DNA of 64,000 nt, from assembly GCF_003859945.1 (NCBI RefSeq), contig NZ_RQYM01000011.1, positions 1 to 64,000 on the forward strand, read 5' to 3'. This stretch comes from Leucobacter sp. OH1287. GTDB lineage: Bacteria > Actinomycetota > Actinomycetes > Actinomycetales > Microbacteriaceae. Positions 52,297 through 59,937 of this stretch are shown here, piece by piece. Position 1 is the first letter of the stretch; every line of letters begins with the position of its first letter. The position numbers were made by a program, and so were the translations under genes. The notes beneath the pieces are model-generated. The model searched no databases, was not told the origin of the DNA, and was given only the letters and a program-made list of their open reading frames with translations.

Positions 52297-52674
52297 ATGA
52301 CTGACGAGCAGCAATACGACCCGACCGCCAAGGATATGGCGCAGATGGAGCGTATTGCTAATCGCTTCTCAAAAACCATGAAGCGGTGGCGTGCCGCCGT
52401 CGCTGAGAAGCCGTGGCTGTTGCTCACCTACCGGATCGGGCTGTGCATCGTCAGCTCGCTTGTGATTATTGCCGGTATTTTAATGCTTGTTTTGCCGGGC
52501 CCCGGCTGGTTGACGATCTTCCTCGGGCTTGCGATGCTCGGTTCCGAGTTCGCGTGGGCGCGCAGAATCCTCAGCTGGCTGCGGATGCAGGTGCGTGCCT
52601 GGTGGCAGCGCTATCAGCAGTGGCGTGCCCGGCGACGCAAGGCGAAAGCGGCCCGCAACACCGAGAAGCGCTAA
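52297..52674 (+). CDS. PGPGW-family (TIGR02611-like) membrane protein
   Basis: A 125-residue protein with a polar N-terminus of about 40 residues, two closely spaced hydrophobic segments around the motif LVLPGPGWLTIFLGLAMLGSEFAWARRIL and a very basic C-terminal tail. The PGPGW core and following EF.WA.R fit the TIGR02611 family of small actinobacterial membrane proteins of unknown role. It has its own leaderless-type promoter and is not obviously part of the mevalonate operon. Confidence 0.8.
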   Translation: MTDEQQYDPTAKDMAQMERIANRFSKTMKRWRAAVAEKPWLLLTYRIGLCIVSSLVIIAGILMLVLPGPGWLTIFLGLAMLGSEFAWARRILSWLRMQVRAWWQRYQQWRARRRKAKAARNTEKR

Positions 52675-52752
52675 ACTGCCTGAGAGCGGGGGTGTGTGGA
52701 TCCACTCGCCACCGCCTAACACAGCTTGCTGCCAGACGGACCCGCCCGCCGA

Positions 52753-53418
52753 CTAGTTGAGGTCCGGGCTTGGTGCCGGGCCAGAAACCACCCGCACGTC
52801 AGCGTGGTAGTCATAGCGGTAGCCGGATCCGCGCACGGTGCGCACAATCCCGTGATAGGCGCCGAGCTTGGTGCGGAGGCGACGAATGTGCACGTCAATG
52901 GTGCGTGGCCCAGGCACCTCGGCTTCGCTGCTGTCTGCCCAGAGGCCGGCGATAACGTCCTCGCGGGTGAGGGTTTGACCCTCGCGCAGGATAAAGAACT
53001 GCAGCAGCTCAAACTCGCGGTAGGTAAGGTTGCCGAGTTCGCCGTCGAGCAGGATCTGCTGGCGCGAGAGATCAATCACTACACCGCTTTTGGGATCGCC
53101 TTTGCGCTGCTTGTTGCGGCTGGCGCGCGCTGCTGGCTCGCCGAGCGCGATCCGGGTGACGTCGAGGTTGCTGCCGCCGAGGTCCTGCGGTGCGAGCGCG
53201 AGCGCTGCGTAGCTGGTTGCGGACGGCGCGAGCGCTGACAGGTGAGCCTTCAGCTGGTTCACCAGGTCGGCTAGTTTGGTGTCTGCGCCAAGCTGTTCAG
53301 GGGTGACGCCAACGTAGAGCGCAAAACCGCGCACCTCGGTGCCCTCCGGGAGTCCGGCGGTTGGGGCTGCTGGCAGGTTGGCGAGATCTGGGCGAGTTGT
53401 TTCGATTGTGTTGCTCAT
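52753..53418 (-). CDS. Winged-helix transcriptional regulator (OmpR/PhoB-type DNA-binding domain, no receiver)
   Basis: A 221-residue protein whose last 105 residues form an OmpR-type winged helix (LTYREFELLQFFI, RTIDVHIRRLRTKL, VRTVRGSGYRYD). The N-terminal 110 residues are not a response-regulator receiver domain: no phospho-Asp pocket or Lys was found, only Ala/Leu-rich sequence. It probably acts without a histidine kinase, as do similar Micrococcales proteins. Upstream lies a 375-bp gene-free interval. Its targets are unknown. Confidence 0.85.
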   Translation of the reverse strand: MSNTIETTRPDLANLPAAPTAGLPEGTEVRGFALYVGVTPEQLGADTKLADLVNQLKAHLSALAPSATSYAALALAPQDLGGSNLDVTRIALGEPAARASRNKQRKGDPKSGVVIDLSRQQILLDGELGNLTYREFELLQFFILREGQTLTREDVIAGLWADSSEAEVPGPRTIDVHIRRLRTKLGAYHGIVRTVRGSGYRYDYHADVRVVSGPAPSPDLN

Positions 53419-53793
53419 TATAAATACCTTGTGAGTCTTAGTGCGGCCTTGTGTGGATCCGCGTGATACTGTGCCGGGTAGCTGATCCGGCTGGAGGGCG
53501 GTGTTAGAAACCGCGAGAATAGCTGGGTGGGTTGAATTTGTTAGGCGCTAACCCGACAGTACGCACTGCTACGGCGGCACATCATCATGCCGGATACTCC
53601 AGAGGTCACCTCGCCGATGCACTGGATTGATGTAGCAATAAGAGTCATAGCTTATAGATTAGATTACTTTTCGTTATGTTGTCAAATCGCGGCCGCCGCC
53701 CCGCGATTTTTGGGTGGATCCGCTGGTCAGTGCCGGTTCGCTGGCTCGCGACGCAGCCAACCCGTTGCAGTCGGAATACTCGGCGGTGCGCTG
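53419..53793. other. Gene-free interval upstream of the winged-helix regulator
   Basis: 375 bases between the regulator start and the upp stop. It contains a 13-bp palindrome (GTTAGGCGCTAAC, 53539-53551) and an AT-rich stretch (about 53625-53680). Two GGATCC copies are present. An open frame from 53587 runs antisense through upp and looks non-coding. The region may be the regulator's leader or an unrecognised RNA, but I found no signature of SRP RNA, tmRNA or RNase P RNA. Confidence 0.5.
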
Positions 53794-54429
53794 CTACTCG
53801 GCGGTGCCGTAGAGTCGGTCGCCCGCGTCCCCGAGACCGGGGACGATAAACGCCTGCTCGTTGAGCCCCTCATCGAGCGCTCCGAGCACAAGCTTAACGT
53901 TACGGCCGCCAACGGTGTCCTGCAGCTTCTCAACACCCTCCGGGGTGCCGAGCACACAGATTGCTGTCACGTCATCAGCGCCGCGCTCGAACAGGAACTC
54001 GATTGCGGCGGCGAGGGATCCGCCCGTGGCGAGCATCGGATCCAGCACAAAACACTGGCGACCCTGCAGACTCTCTGGCAGCCGCTCGGCGTAGGTTGTT
54101 GGCTCGTGGGTTTCTTCGTCACGTACCATGCCGAGGAAGCCAACCTCGGCGGTTGGCACGAGCCGGGTCATACCCTCAAGCATGCCGAGCCCGGCGCGCA
54201 GAATCGGCACGATCAGCGGCAGTGGCTCGCTCAGTTTCACACCGGTTGTTGTTGCCACCGGGGTGACAACGGTTGTTGGTGTGACCCGCACCTCGCGGGT
54301 AGCCTCGTAGGCGAGCAGCGTCATCAGCTCCTCGATCAGCTGTTTAAAGGTTGGTTGCGGTGTTTTATGATCCCTTAAAACACTCAGCTTGTGGGTAATC
54401 AGCGGATGCTCTGCAACAAAAACCTTCAT
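53794..54429 (-). CDS. upp: Uracil phosphoribosyltransferase
   Basis: Salvages uracil to UMP with PRPP. The 211-residue product ([16 protein letters not shown]) has the [28 protein letters not shown] segment, [12 protein letters not shown], the PRPP motif [16 protein letters not shown] and the C-terminal uracil-binding [12 protein letters not shown]. The length is right for Upp. The only purine-rich stretch (GAGG) lies one base before the ATG, too near to function, while TAGACT ends seven bases upstream, so a leaderless transcript is likely. Confidence 0.95.
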   Translation of the reverse strand: MKVFVAEHPLITHKLSVLRDHKTPQPTFKQLIEELMTLLAYEATREVRVTPTTVVTPVATTTGVKLSEPLPLIVPILRAGLGMLEGMTRLVPTAEVGFLGMVRDEETHEPTTYAERLPESLQGRQCFVLDPMLATGGSLAAAIEFLFERGADDVTAICVLGTPEGVEKLQDTVGGRNVKLVLGALDEGLNEQAFIVPGLGDAGDRLYGTAE

Positions 54430-54436
54430 GCCTCTA

Positions 54437-54442
54437 AGTCTA
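54437..54442 (-). promoter_or_regulatory. Leaderless -10 box for upp
   Basis: On the minus strand TAGACT ends seven bases before the ATG at 54429. Confidence 0.55.
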
Positions 54443-54479
54443 CTGCGATAGCCTAGAAGCAAGCTGTTGAAACGAGACG

Positions 54480-54956
54480 ATGAACCCAAATAGCACCGAG
54501 ACAACCATGATCCGCACCGCGATGACAATAGCGGAAGCGGCGACCGCGCACGGCGATGTGCCCGTCGGCGCCGTAATCGTTGACGGCACCGGGCAGGTGA
54601 TCGCGAGCGGGCACAACACCAGGGAGCGGGACGACGATATTCTCGGGCACGCGGAGATTAACGCGATAACCGCGGCGATCAAACACACCGGCAGTCGGGT
54701 GCTTGGCGACTGCACACTGTTTATTACGCTCGAACCGTGCGCGATGTGCGCGGCGGTGATTGCATCGGCGAGAATCCCGCGGGTTGTGTTCGGGGCGTGG
54801 GACGAAAAGGCGGGCGCCGCCGGCAGTGTCTATGATCTGCTGCGGGACGGCAGGCTGCCGCACCCGGTTCCGGAGGTGGTTGGCGGGGTGTTAGCGGACG
54901 AGTGCGCCAGGCAGTTAAGCGACTTCTTCAGCGGGCTGCGGCCTAGTCGTAGCTGA
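54480..54956 (+). CDS. tadA: tRNA-specific adenosine deaminase TadA
   Basis: Deaminates A34 to inosine in tRNA-Arg(ACG), the gene for which is at 4982. The 158-residue product has the zinc and proton-shuttle motif GHAEINAI (near 58), and [22 protein letters not shown] with the two zinc Cys. The length and the C-terminal helix are typical. It is divergent from upp (51 bp between starts) and its end overlaps the following minus-strand gene by 14 bases, tail to tail. Confidence 0.95.
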   Translation: MNPNSTETTMIRTAMTIAEAATAHGDVPVGAVIVDGTGQVIASGHNTRERDDDILGHAEINAITAAIKHTGSRVLGDCTLFITLEPCAMCAAVIASARIPRVVFGAWDEKAGAAGSVYDLLRDGRLPHPVPEVVGGVLADECARQLSDFFSGLRPSRS

Positions 54957-55260
54957 GGGTGACGATTGAGCTGGTGGACGGTGCCGCGTTCGGGTCGCAG
55001 TAAACATCCGGGGTGATAAACACGTGCTGCGCATCCGGCAGGGCGCGGCGCACCCGACGCTCCGCGAGCGCAACCACAATCGACACGTCACGCATTGTGA
55101 AATCAACCGGCAGCGAGATCTTCGCCCCAACCAGCACCGTGTCGGCATCGACGCGGTACGCAGAAACTCGAATCACACGGTCAATCTGCTTCAGCTCATT
55201 AAGAGCAGCCTCAATCGCGGCAACATCCTCAACGGTTACTAACACTTCTTCAGCGCTCAT
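54943..55260 (-). CDS. Stand-alone CDF (cation diffusion facilitator) C-terminal domain protein
   Basis: A 105-residue soluble protein that matches the cytoplasmic dimerisation domain of actinobacterial CDF metal transporters: VEDVAAIEAALNELKQIDRVIRV, then VLVGAKISLPVD and VALAERRVRRALPDAQHVFITPDVY. The last segment corresponds to the A(E)xxxRxxxPxAxxIYxEPD pattern of the transporter tail. There are no transmembrane helices and no transporter gene beside it. ATG 55260 has a very strong ribosome site (AGGAGGGGTAACC), so this looks like a real expressed gene and not a decayed remnant. A metal-sensing or partner-regulating role is inference. Confidence 0.7.
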   Translation of the reverse strand: MSAEEVLVTVEDVAAIEAALNELKQIDRVIRVSAYRVDADTVLVGAKISLPVDFTMRDVSIVVALAERRVRRALPDAQHVFITPDVYCDPNAAPSTSSIVTLSYD

Positions 55261-55409
55261 GGTTACCCCTCCTTGTTGGCCCGCAAAATCAGGAACAGGC
55301 CAGCCAGTATTTATCGCCAAACGGGTATCTAAAACCCGCATATAAACCCGTGCAGCAGAGCTGAGCCGCTGTGCAAAAGCTTTCTCACCTAACAGTAATA
55401 GTTTCGTCT

Positions 55410-55415
55410 TAAAAT
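55410..55415 (+). promoter_or_regulatory. Leaderless -10 box for proC
   Basis: TAAAAT ends six bases before the ATG at 55422. Confidence 0.55.
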
Positions 55416-55421
55416 TTGCTT

Positions 55422-56273
55422 ATGACAAAACGCATAGCTATTCTCGGTCTCGGCTCAATGGGCGGTGCGATCCACCGCGGTCTAATCGCGGCGATGGGGG
55501 AGCAGGATCCGCCCGTTATGGTCACCACCAACTCTGCCGCCAGTGCCGCGAAAGCAGCTGAACTGCCGCACACAAGCGCTGCCGCTGTCAGCGAAAATCC
55601 GGAGGCGAACCGCGAGGCTGCGGCGGCTGCCGACACCGTGATTCTGGCGGTGAAACCGTGGATGATTCACGACCTGATCGGTGAGATTAGCGATGTTTTG
55701 CGACCCGGCACAGCGGTTATCTCGGTTGCGGCGGGCATCACCGTTGAGTCGATGCAGCGGCTACTCCCGGAGGGCGTGATCGCACTTCGGGCGATGCCGA
55801 ACACGCCATCACACATTGGCGCGGGCGTGACCGGTGTGGCCGCGGCCGAGAGTTTTGAGGGCGGGCAGCTGCCCGAGCTGGTTGCGGCCGCGCTCGCCGA
55901 TGCGGAGACAATCTTTGCGCGGGTTGGGGCGGTTGTGACGGTTCCCGAGTCACAGATTGACGCGCTCAGCGCGGTTAGTGGATCCGGGCCAGCCTACCTT
56001 TTCTGGTTCGTTGAGGAGTTTATTGCCGCCGCCGGCCGGCTCGGTTTCGACCGGGAGACGGCGAAGGTGCTGGCGCAGAACACGGTCGTTGGCGCAGCGA
56101 AGCTGCTAGAGAGCACGGGCGAGGACGCGGCAGCGCTACGCCGAAAGGTGACCAGTCCGAACGGCACAACCGAGCAGGCTGTCACCCGGCTGCAGGCCGG
56201 GGGAATACCGGAACTTTTTGACACGGCGTTGGGCGCGGCGATTACGCGAGCTCGAGAGCTCGCGGCGGGCTAG
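55422..56273 (+). CDS. proC: Pyrroline-5-carboxylate reductase
   Basis: Last step of proline synthesis, reducing P5C with NAD(P)H. The 283-residue product has the Rossmann motif AILGLGSMGGAIHRG (near 5), LAVKPWMIHDL, ALRAMPNTPSHIGAGVTGVA, and the C-terminal signature SAVSGSGPAYLFWFVEEF through KVTSPNGTTEQAV. ATG 55422 is preferred over TTG 55416. A GC-rich palindromic stretch separates it from the convergent ktrA. Confidence 0.95.
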   Translation: MTKRIAILGLGSMGGAIHRGLIAAMGEQDPPVMVTTNSAASAAKAAELPHTSAAAVSENPEANREAAAAADTVILAVKPWMIHDLIGEISDVLRPGTAVISVAAGITVESMQRLLPEGVIALRAMPNTPSHIGAGVTGVAAAESFEGGQLPELVAAALADAETIFARVGAVVTVPESQIDALSAVSGSGPAYLFWFVEEFIAAAGRLGFDRETAKVLAQNTVVGAAKLLESTGEDAAALRRKVTSPNGTTEQAVTRLQAGGIPELFDTALGAAITRARELAAG

Positions 56274-56274
56274 T

Positions 56275-56370
56275 GCGGGCACGCGGGAGCGCGCTAGCGC
56301 GCTAGCGCGCCGGGGCGTGCGCCCCGGGGCGTGCCCGCGCAAGCCAGCAGGCTAGCCCGCGGGGCTAGCC
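56275..56370. repeat. Nested GC-rich palindromes between proC and ktrA
   Basis: Several inverted repeats are stacked here: an outer pair GCGGGCACGC/GCGTGCCCGC (56275-56284 and 56329-56338), an inner 22-bp perfect palindrome made of GCGCGCTAGC units (56289-56310), GGGGCGTGCGCCCC (56312-56325), and GGCTAGCCC/GGGCTAGCC (56350-56358 and 56362-56370). The last overlaps the ktrA stop. It probably acts as a bidirectional terminator and could extrude cruciforms. Confidence 0.75.
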
Positions 56371-57030
56371 CATCGCCGCGAAACGCTCAACGTTGCTGTT
56401 GGATCCGGCCACCACAATCTTGTCGTGTTTACCAACAACCGTGTCGGGTGTTGCGTAGGTGAACGGCTGGCCGGGTGATTTCACACCAACAACGGTAACC
56501 CGGTGCCGTGTTCGCACCGCTGACTCTTTCAACGGCACTCCCTGGATTGAGCGCGGCGGATACATTTTCGCGAGCACAAAATCGTCACCGAAGTGGATGT
56601 AGTCGAGCATTAGGCCGCTCACCAGGTGCGCAACTCGCTCACCCGCCTCAGCCTCCGGGTAAACAACGTGGTGGACACCGATCCGCTCCAGGATTTTACC
56701 GTGGGATGCAGAGATTGCTTTCGCCCAGATTTGGGGGATGCCGAGATCCACCAGGTTGGCGGCGACGAGCACGCTCGCCTCAATCGAGGAACCGACAGCA
56801 ACGACGGCGACCTGGAAATCCTGTGCGCCGATCTGTTTCAGTGCCTCAATATTGCGGGCATCCGCCTGTACGGCGTGGGTAACGCGATCCGCCCATTTTT
56901 GCACCAGAGCCGGGTTAGTGTCAACCGCGAGCACCTCACGATCCTGGCGGTCCAGCTGGCCGGCGGTTGCGGCGCCGAAGCGTCCGAGTCCGATAATTAA
57001 AACCGGTGTGTCATGCGAGATTCTAACCAA
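56365..57030 (-). CDS. Potassium uptake regulatory subunit KtrA/TrkA (RCK domains)
   Basis: Cytoplasmic gating ring of a Ktr-type potassium channel. The 221-residue product has an RCK_N Rossmann domain (VLIIGLGRFGAATAGQL near 9, acidic AVDTNP at the second strand end, VVAVGSSIEASVLVAANL) and an RCK_C domain (about 135-221; VPLKESAVRTRHRVTVVGVK). It binds NAD(H) or ATP/ADP by family precedent. Its start overlaps the end of the TrkH-like channel gene by eight bases, so the two are translated together. Confidence 0.92.
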   Translation of the reverse strand: MVRISHDTPVLIIGLGRFGAATAGQLDRQDREVLAVDTNPALVQKWADRVTHAVQADARNIEALKQIGAQDFQVAVVAVGSSIEASVLVAANLVDLGIPQIWAKAISASHGKILERIGVHHVVYPEAEAGERVAHLVSGLMLDYIHFGDDFVLAKMYPPRSIQGVPLKESAVRTRHRVTVVGVKSPGQPFTYATPDTVVGKHDKIVVAGSNSNVERFAAMG

Positions 57031-58462
57031 CGATCGGCCTTTCTTCAGGGTATGTAAAGAGTCTAGAGCGTTTTGTTGCGGCGACCGCGGTTGCGAGCGT
57101 CACCGTGCCGACACGGCCAGCCCAAATGGTTGCCGCGAGAATCAGTTTCGCGGATGCCGGTAGCTCCTCGGAGAGACCGGTTGACAGGCCACAGGTGGCG
57201 AATCCACTAATCACCTCAAACAGCACACGGTCGAGCGGTTCTGAGGTGATGTGGCTGATCAGTACGGTCGCGGTTGTCACGATTGTTGCACCCCACAGCA
57301 CAACCGACACCGCAACCCGCAGCACCGGCGCCGGGATACGACGGCCAAACGCCTGAATGCCGTCGTAGCCGCGAGCCTCAGACAACGCCGCCAAAAACAG
57401 CACCGCGAAGGTTGTCACCTTGATACCCCCGGCGGTTGAAGCGGATCCACCCCCGACAAACATCAGCATGTCGAGCAGCAGGTGGGTTGAGCCGTGCATC
57501 TCGGCCGGGTCGATAATCGAGAAACCACCGGAGCGGGTCATCACCGAGGTGAAGAAGGAGTGCAGCATGGTCTGGCCGAGGTCTTGGGAGCCGAGCGTTT
57601 GCCGGTTGTCCCACTCCAGCGCGGCGATCAGCAGCCAGCCGCCAATAATCAGGATCAGGGTTGTTGAGAGGGTGAGTTTTGTGTGCAGTCCGAAACGCTT
57701 GTGGGTGCTCCAGCCGCGCTGTGCCAGATAGCGCCACAGTGCGAAGATAACGGGGAAGCCGATACTGCCGAGGAACACTCCGACGGACATAACGCCGAGC
57801 ATGTAGGGGTCGCCGATGAAGCGATCCATCCCGTCCGGCATTGGCACAAAACCGGTGTTGGTGAAGGTTGTGATCGCGAGATAGCCGCCGTACCAAAGAC
57901 TGTGCAGCGGATCGTAACCGGCGAGCATGAGTCGCGGGGCGAGCAGCACAAACAGCGCAAGCTCGATCACGAAGGTGCTGATTGCGATAGAGCTGAGCAG
58001 TCCCCGCATTTCTCCGAGGCGGATCGCGTCACCCTGCGCGAGTTCGGAGCCGCTGCGCTGCGGGGAGGAGGCGTCACTCGCCGCCATTAGCCGCTGTTTC
58101 AGACCGAGACGGCGGGTGACGGTGAGGCCGAGGATGCTCGCGAGGGAGAGCACCCCGATGCCGCCGATCTGGGCGCCGATCACGATTGCGATGTCGCCGA
58201 ACAGGGACCAGTGGGTTGACATGTCGACGGTGCTGAGACCGGTCACACAGATTGCGGAGACGGCTGTGAACAGCGCGTCTACGAGCGGTGTGACAGTGCG
58301 TGAGTTTGTCGAGATCGGTAGCATCAGCAGCGCCGTCAGCAGCAGGATCAGGAAACTGAACACGATAATCGCGAACCGCGCGGGTGTGTTTGAGAGCGCA
58401 CCTTTTAACGCACTGCGTCCTGACCGGACGGTGCTGGCGGTGTGGCGTCTGCGGGTAAACAT
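57023..58462 (-). CDS. Potassium uptake channel subunit KtrB/TrkH
   Basis: Membrane channel subunit with four M1-P-M2 repeats. The 479-residue product has a basic N-terminus and the selectivity-filter-like glycines in AICVTGLST, TTFTNTGFVPMP, MTRSGGFSII and FATCGLSTGLS, one per repeat. The basic YLAQRGWSTHKRFGLHTKL loop and GGSASTAGGIKVTT also match Ktr/Trk proteins. The ATG has GAGCAGATC upstream. It forms an operon with the RCK subunit downstream. Cation (Na+) coupling is likely but not shown. Confidence 0.93.
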   Translation of the reverse strand: MFTRRRHTASTVRSGRSALKGALSNTPARFAIIVFSFLILLLTALLMLPISTNSRTVTPLVDALFTAVSAICVTGLSTVDMSTHWSLFGDIAIVIGAQIGGIGVLSLASILGLTVTRRLGLKQRLMAASDASSPQRSGSELAQGDAIRLGEMRGLLSSIAISTFVIELALFVLLAPRLMLAGYDPLHSLWYGGYLAITTFTNTGFVPMPDGMDRFIGDPYMLGVMSVGVFLGSIGFPVIFALWRYLAQRGWSTHKRFGLHTKLTLSTTLILIIGGWLLIAALEWDNRQTLGSQDLGQTMLHSFFTSVMTRSGGFSIIDPAEMHGSTHLLLDMLMFVGGGSASTAGGIKVTTFAVLFLAALSEARGYDGIQAFGRRIPAPVLRVAVSVVLWGATIVTTATVLISHITSEPLDRVLFEVISGFATCGLSTGLSEELPASAKLILAATIWAGRVGTVTLATAVAATKRSRLFTYPEERPIVG

Positions 58463-58551
58463 GATCTGCTCGGGATTTTATTCTTTAGAATTTGCCTGAA
58501 AAAAATGCTGTGCCTTGCAATCGTACTCCTAAATCACGATAGCCTTAAACT

Positions 58552-59025
58552 ATGTCTGATATTTTTCACGTAATTGCTGATGCCACCCGTCGCGATATTT
58601 TGGTTGCGCTGCTGACTGAGCTGGAGCAGGGTAACGAGATCCGCGTCTCCGATCTCGTTGCTAAACTGGAGATCAGTCAGCCGACAGTGTCGAAGCATCT
58701 GAAGGTGCTGCGTGAGGCGCAGCTTGTGACCGTGCGTGAAGAGGGGCAGAGCCGCTTCTACACGCTCGACCCGGAGCCACTGCAGCTCGTTGAGGACTAT
58801 GTGCTGCCGTTCACAACCTCCGGCCTTGAAACCGATGTCACGGTTGAGTACGTTGATGAGAACGGCAATCTGCTTTCCGAGGGGCTTTTGTCGGGTGGAT
58901 CCGCCAGCACCGAGACTGTTTTACCGGAGTATGCGCGCGAAGCCGCCAGTAATCTTGGGCGTGCAGCGGCCGCAACCACAACCGGTGTGCGGGAGTTGGT
59001 TGCCCGGATGCGTTTCAAGAGCTAG
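58552..59025 (+). CDS. ArsR/SmtB-type winged-helix regulator with C-terminal extension
   Basis: A 157-residue DNA-binding protein. Residues 1-85 are an ArsR-type winged helix: ADATRRDILVALL, VSDLVAKLEISQPTVSKHLKVLREAQLVTVREEGQSRFYTLD. No Cys is present, so the classic metal thiolate sites are absent. The remaining 70 residues are a linker and a helix (YAREAASNLGRAAAA...ELVARM) of unknown function. Similar proteins sit just before the bS22 gene in related genomes, as here. The gene encodes one GGATCC within its GGSA segment. Confidence 0.85.
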   Translation: MSDIFHVIADATRRDILVALLTELEQGNEIRVSDLVAKLEISQPTVSKHLKVLREAQLVTVREEGQSRFYTLDPEPLQLVEDYVLPFTTSGLETDVTVEYVDENGNLLSEGLLSGGSASTETVLPEYAREAASNLGRAAAATTTGVRELVARMRFKS

Positions 59026-59067
59026 CGTTTTAGGCCAAGAAAGTTTTTAAGCCTGGCCGCGCTCGCC

Positions 59068-59096
59068 GTGACTATTCAGCAAAGCTACAGTAAGAT
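59068..59096 (+). promoter_or_regulatory. Probable promoter for the bS22 gene
   Basis: GTGACT (59068-59073), a 17-bp spacer and TAAGAT (59091-59096). The resulting leader of about 80 nt contains two small hairpins (CGCACG...CGTGCG and CTCG...CGAG) before the ribosome site GAGGTGA. Confidence 0.45.
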
Positions 59097-59181
59097 TGAT
59101 AGATAGCGCACGGTTTCACGTGCGATAACTTGTTGTCTGGGTTCCACATCCGTGGGGCACTCGTTTAACTCGAGGTGAATT

Positions 59182-59280
59182 ATGGGTTCAGTAATTAAGA
59201 AGCGCCGCAAGCGTATGTCAAAGAAGAAGCACCGTAAGCTGCTCCGCAAGACACGTCACCAGCGTCGCAACAAGAAGTAG
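59182..59280 (+). CDS. Small ribosomal protein bS22 (AURKAIP1/COX24-domain protein)
   Basis: A 32-residue, extremely basic protein with 17 Lys/Arg, beginning [20 protein letters not shown] and ending QRRNKK. It matches the actinobacterial small-subunit ribosomal protein bS22, which shares the AURKAIP1/COX24 domain with mitochondrial factors. ATG 59182 has GAGGTGAATT upstream. Codon use and the strong terminator at 59307 fit a highly expressed gene. It follows the ArsR-type regulator, the usual neighbour. Confidence 0.92.
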   Translation: MGSVIKKRRKRMSKKKHRKLLRKTRHQRRNKK

Positions 59281-59306
59281 CTGAAGTTTTAAGCGCTTAA
59301 ACCATT

Positions 59307-59336
59307 AAAACCCACGCCTTTTCAGGTGTGGGTTTT
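59307..59336 (+). terminator. Terminator after bS22
   Basis: A 12-bp stem (AAAACCCACGCC with GGTGTGGGTTTT, one mismatch) with a 6-nt loop followed by GTGGTTT. It is 26 bp after the stop codon. Confidence 0.82.
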
Positions 59337-59374
59337 GTGGTTTCTGTCGTTGCTGCTGCGCCCCGTGCCCGCCC

Positions 59375-59416
59375 GTGCCCGCCCTGCGTCGTGCCCGCCC
59401 TGCGTCGTGCCTGCCC
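59375..59416. repeat. 16-bp intergenic tandem repeat
   Basis: About 2.6 copies of GTGCCCGCCCTGCGTC, preceded by a partial GTGCCCGCCC unit. It lies between the bS22 terminator and the glutaredoxin-like gene. No function is evident. Confidence 0.7.
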
Positions 59417-59604
59417 GCGCAGCACACACTGCGCCGGGCGGCATAACCTCTGGATGTAACGGTTTTGTAAAACTTTGTGTGAATCCCCTGAGCTTTAAGG
59501 TTACGCACTGGTAGGCAGACTAGATTAAGAGTCGAACTTTCGCCGCTTGCGGGTTAAGGCAGGCGGTGTTTTGATTTTGGCGATGATATTTAAGGTGAGG
59601 AACA

Positions 59605-59919
59605 ATGCAAACTGTTGAGCTCACACTGGTTGGCAAACCCGAGTGCCACCTCTGTCAAGACGCTAAAACCGTGGTTGACAGGGTGCTCGCGGCAGCCCGG
59701 GAAAACAACATCGACATCACCTACTCTGAGATCAATATCCTAGATGATGAGCAGGCGGCCGCAGAGTACGGCGAAGATATCCCGGTTGTGCTGTTGGGTG
59801 GTAGACCCTACGCTTCCTTTTACGTCTATGAAGACAAGCTCGCCTATGCCATAATTGATGAACGTGACAGGTTACTGCGTCGCAGCAGGAGCCTTTTCGG
59901 GAGAATTTTTAGAAGATAG
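59605..59919 (+). CDS. Glutaredoxin-like thioredoxin-fold protein
   Basis: A 104-residue protein with the redox motif CHLC (near 14-17) after a beta strand, an EINILDDEQ segment, the cis-Pro loop DIPVVLLGGRPYA and a basic C-terminal helix (LLRRSRSLFGRIFRR). It fits the DUF836/glutaredoxin-related family found in actinobacteria, expected to act as a cytosolic thiol-disulfide oxidoreductase. ATG 59605 has AAGGTGAGGAAC upstream. The ABC exporter pair follows 18 bp later on the same strand, so it may share the transcript. Confidence 0.87.
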   Translation: MQTVELTLVGKPECHLCQDAKTVVDRVLAAARENNIDITYSEINILDDEQAAAEYGEDIPVVLLGGRPYASFYVYEDKLAYAIIDERDRLLRRSRSLFGRIFRR

Positions 59920-59937
59920 ATTGTAAACACTGCGGAG

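Noticed and set aside
53440-53600. Possible structured RNA (SRP RNA, tmRNA or a riboswitch) upstream of the winged-helix gene
   Set aside because: No conserved GGAAGGAAGCA-type SRP core, tRNA-like domain or known aptamer signature could be found.
53587-54378. 263-residue open frame on the plus strand, antisense to upp
   Set aside because: It overlaps the well-supported upp gene over most of its length, lacks a ribosome site and is rich in Cys, His and Trp in a pattern typical of an antisense frame.
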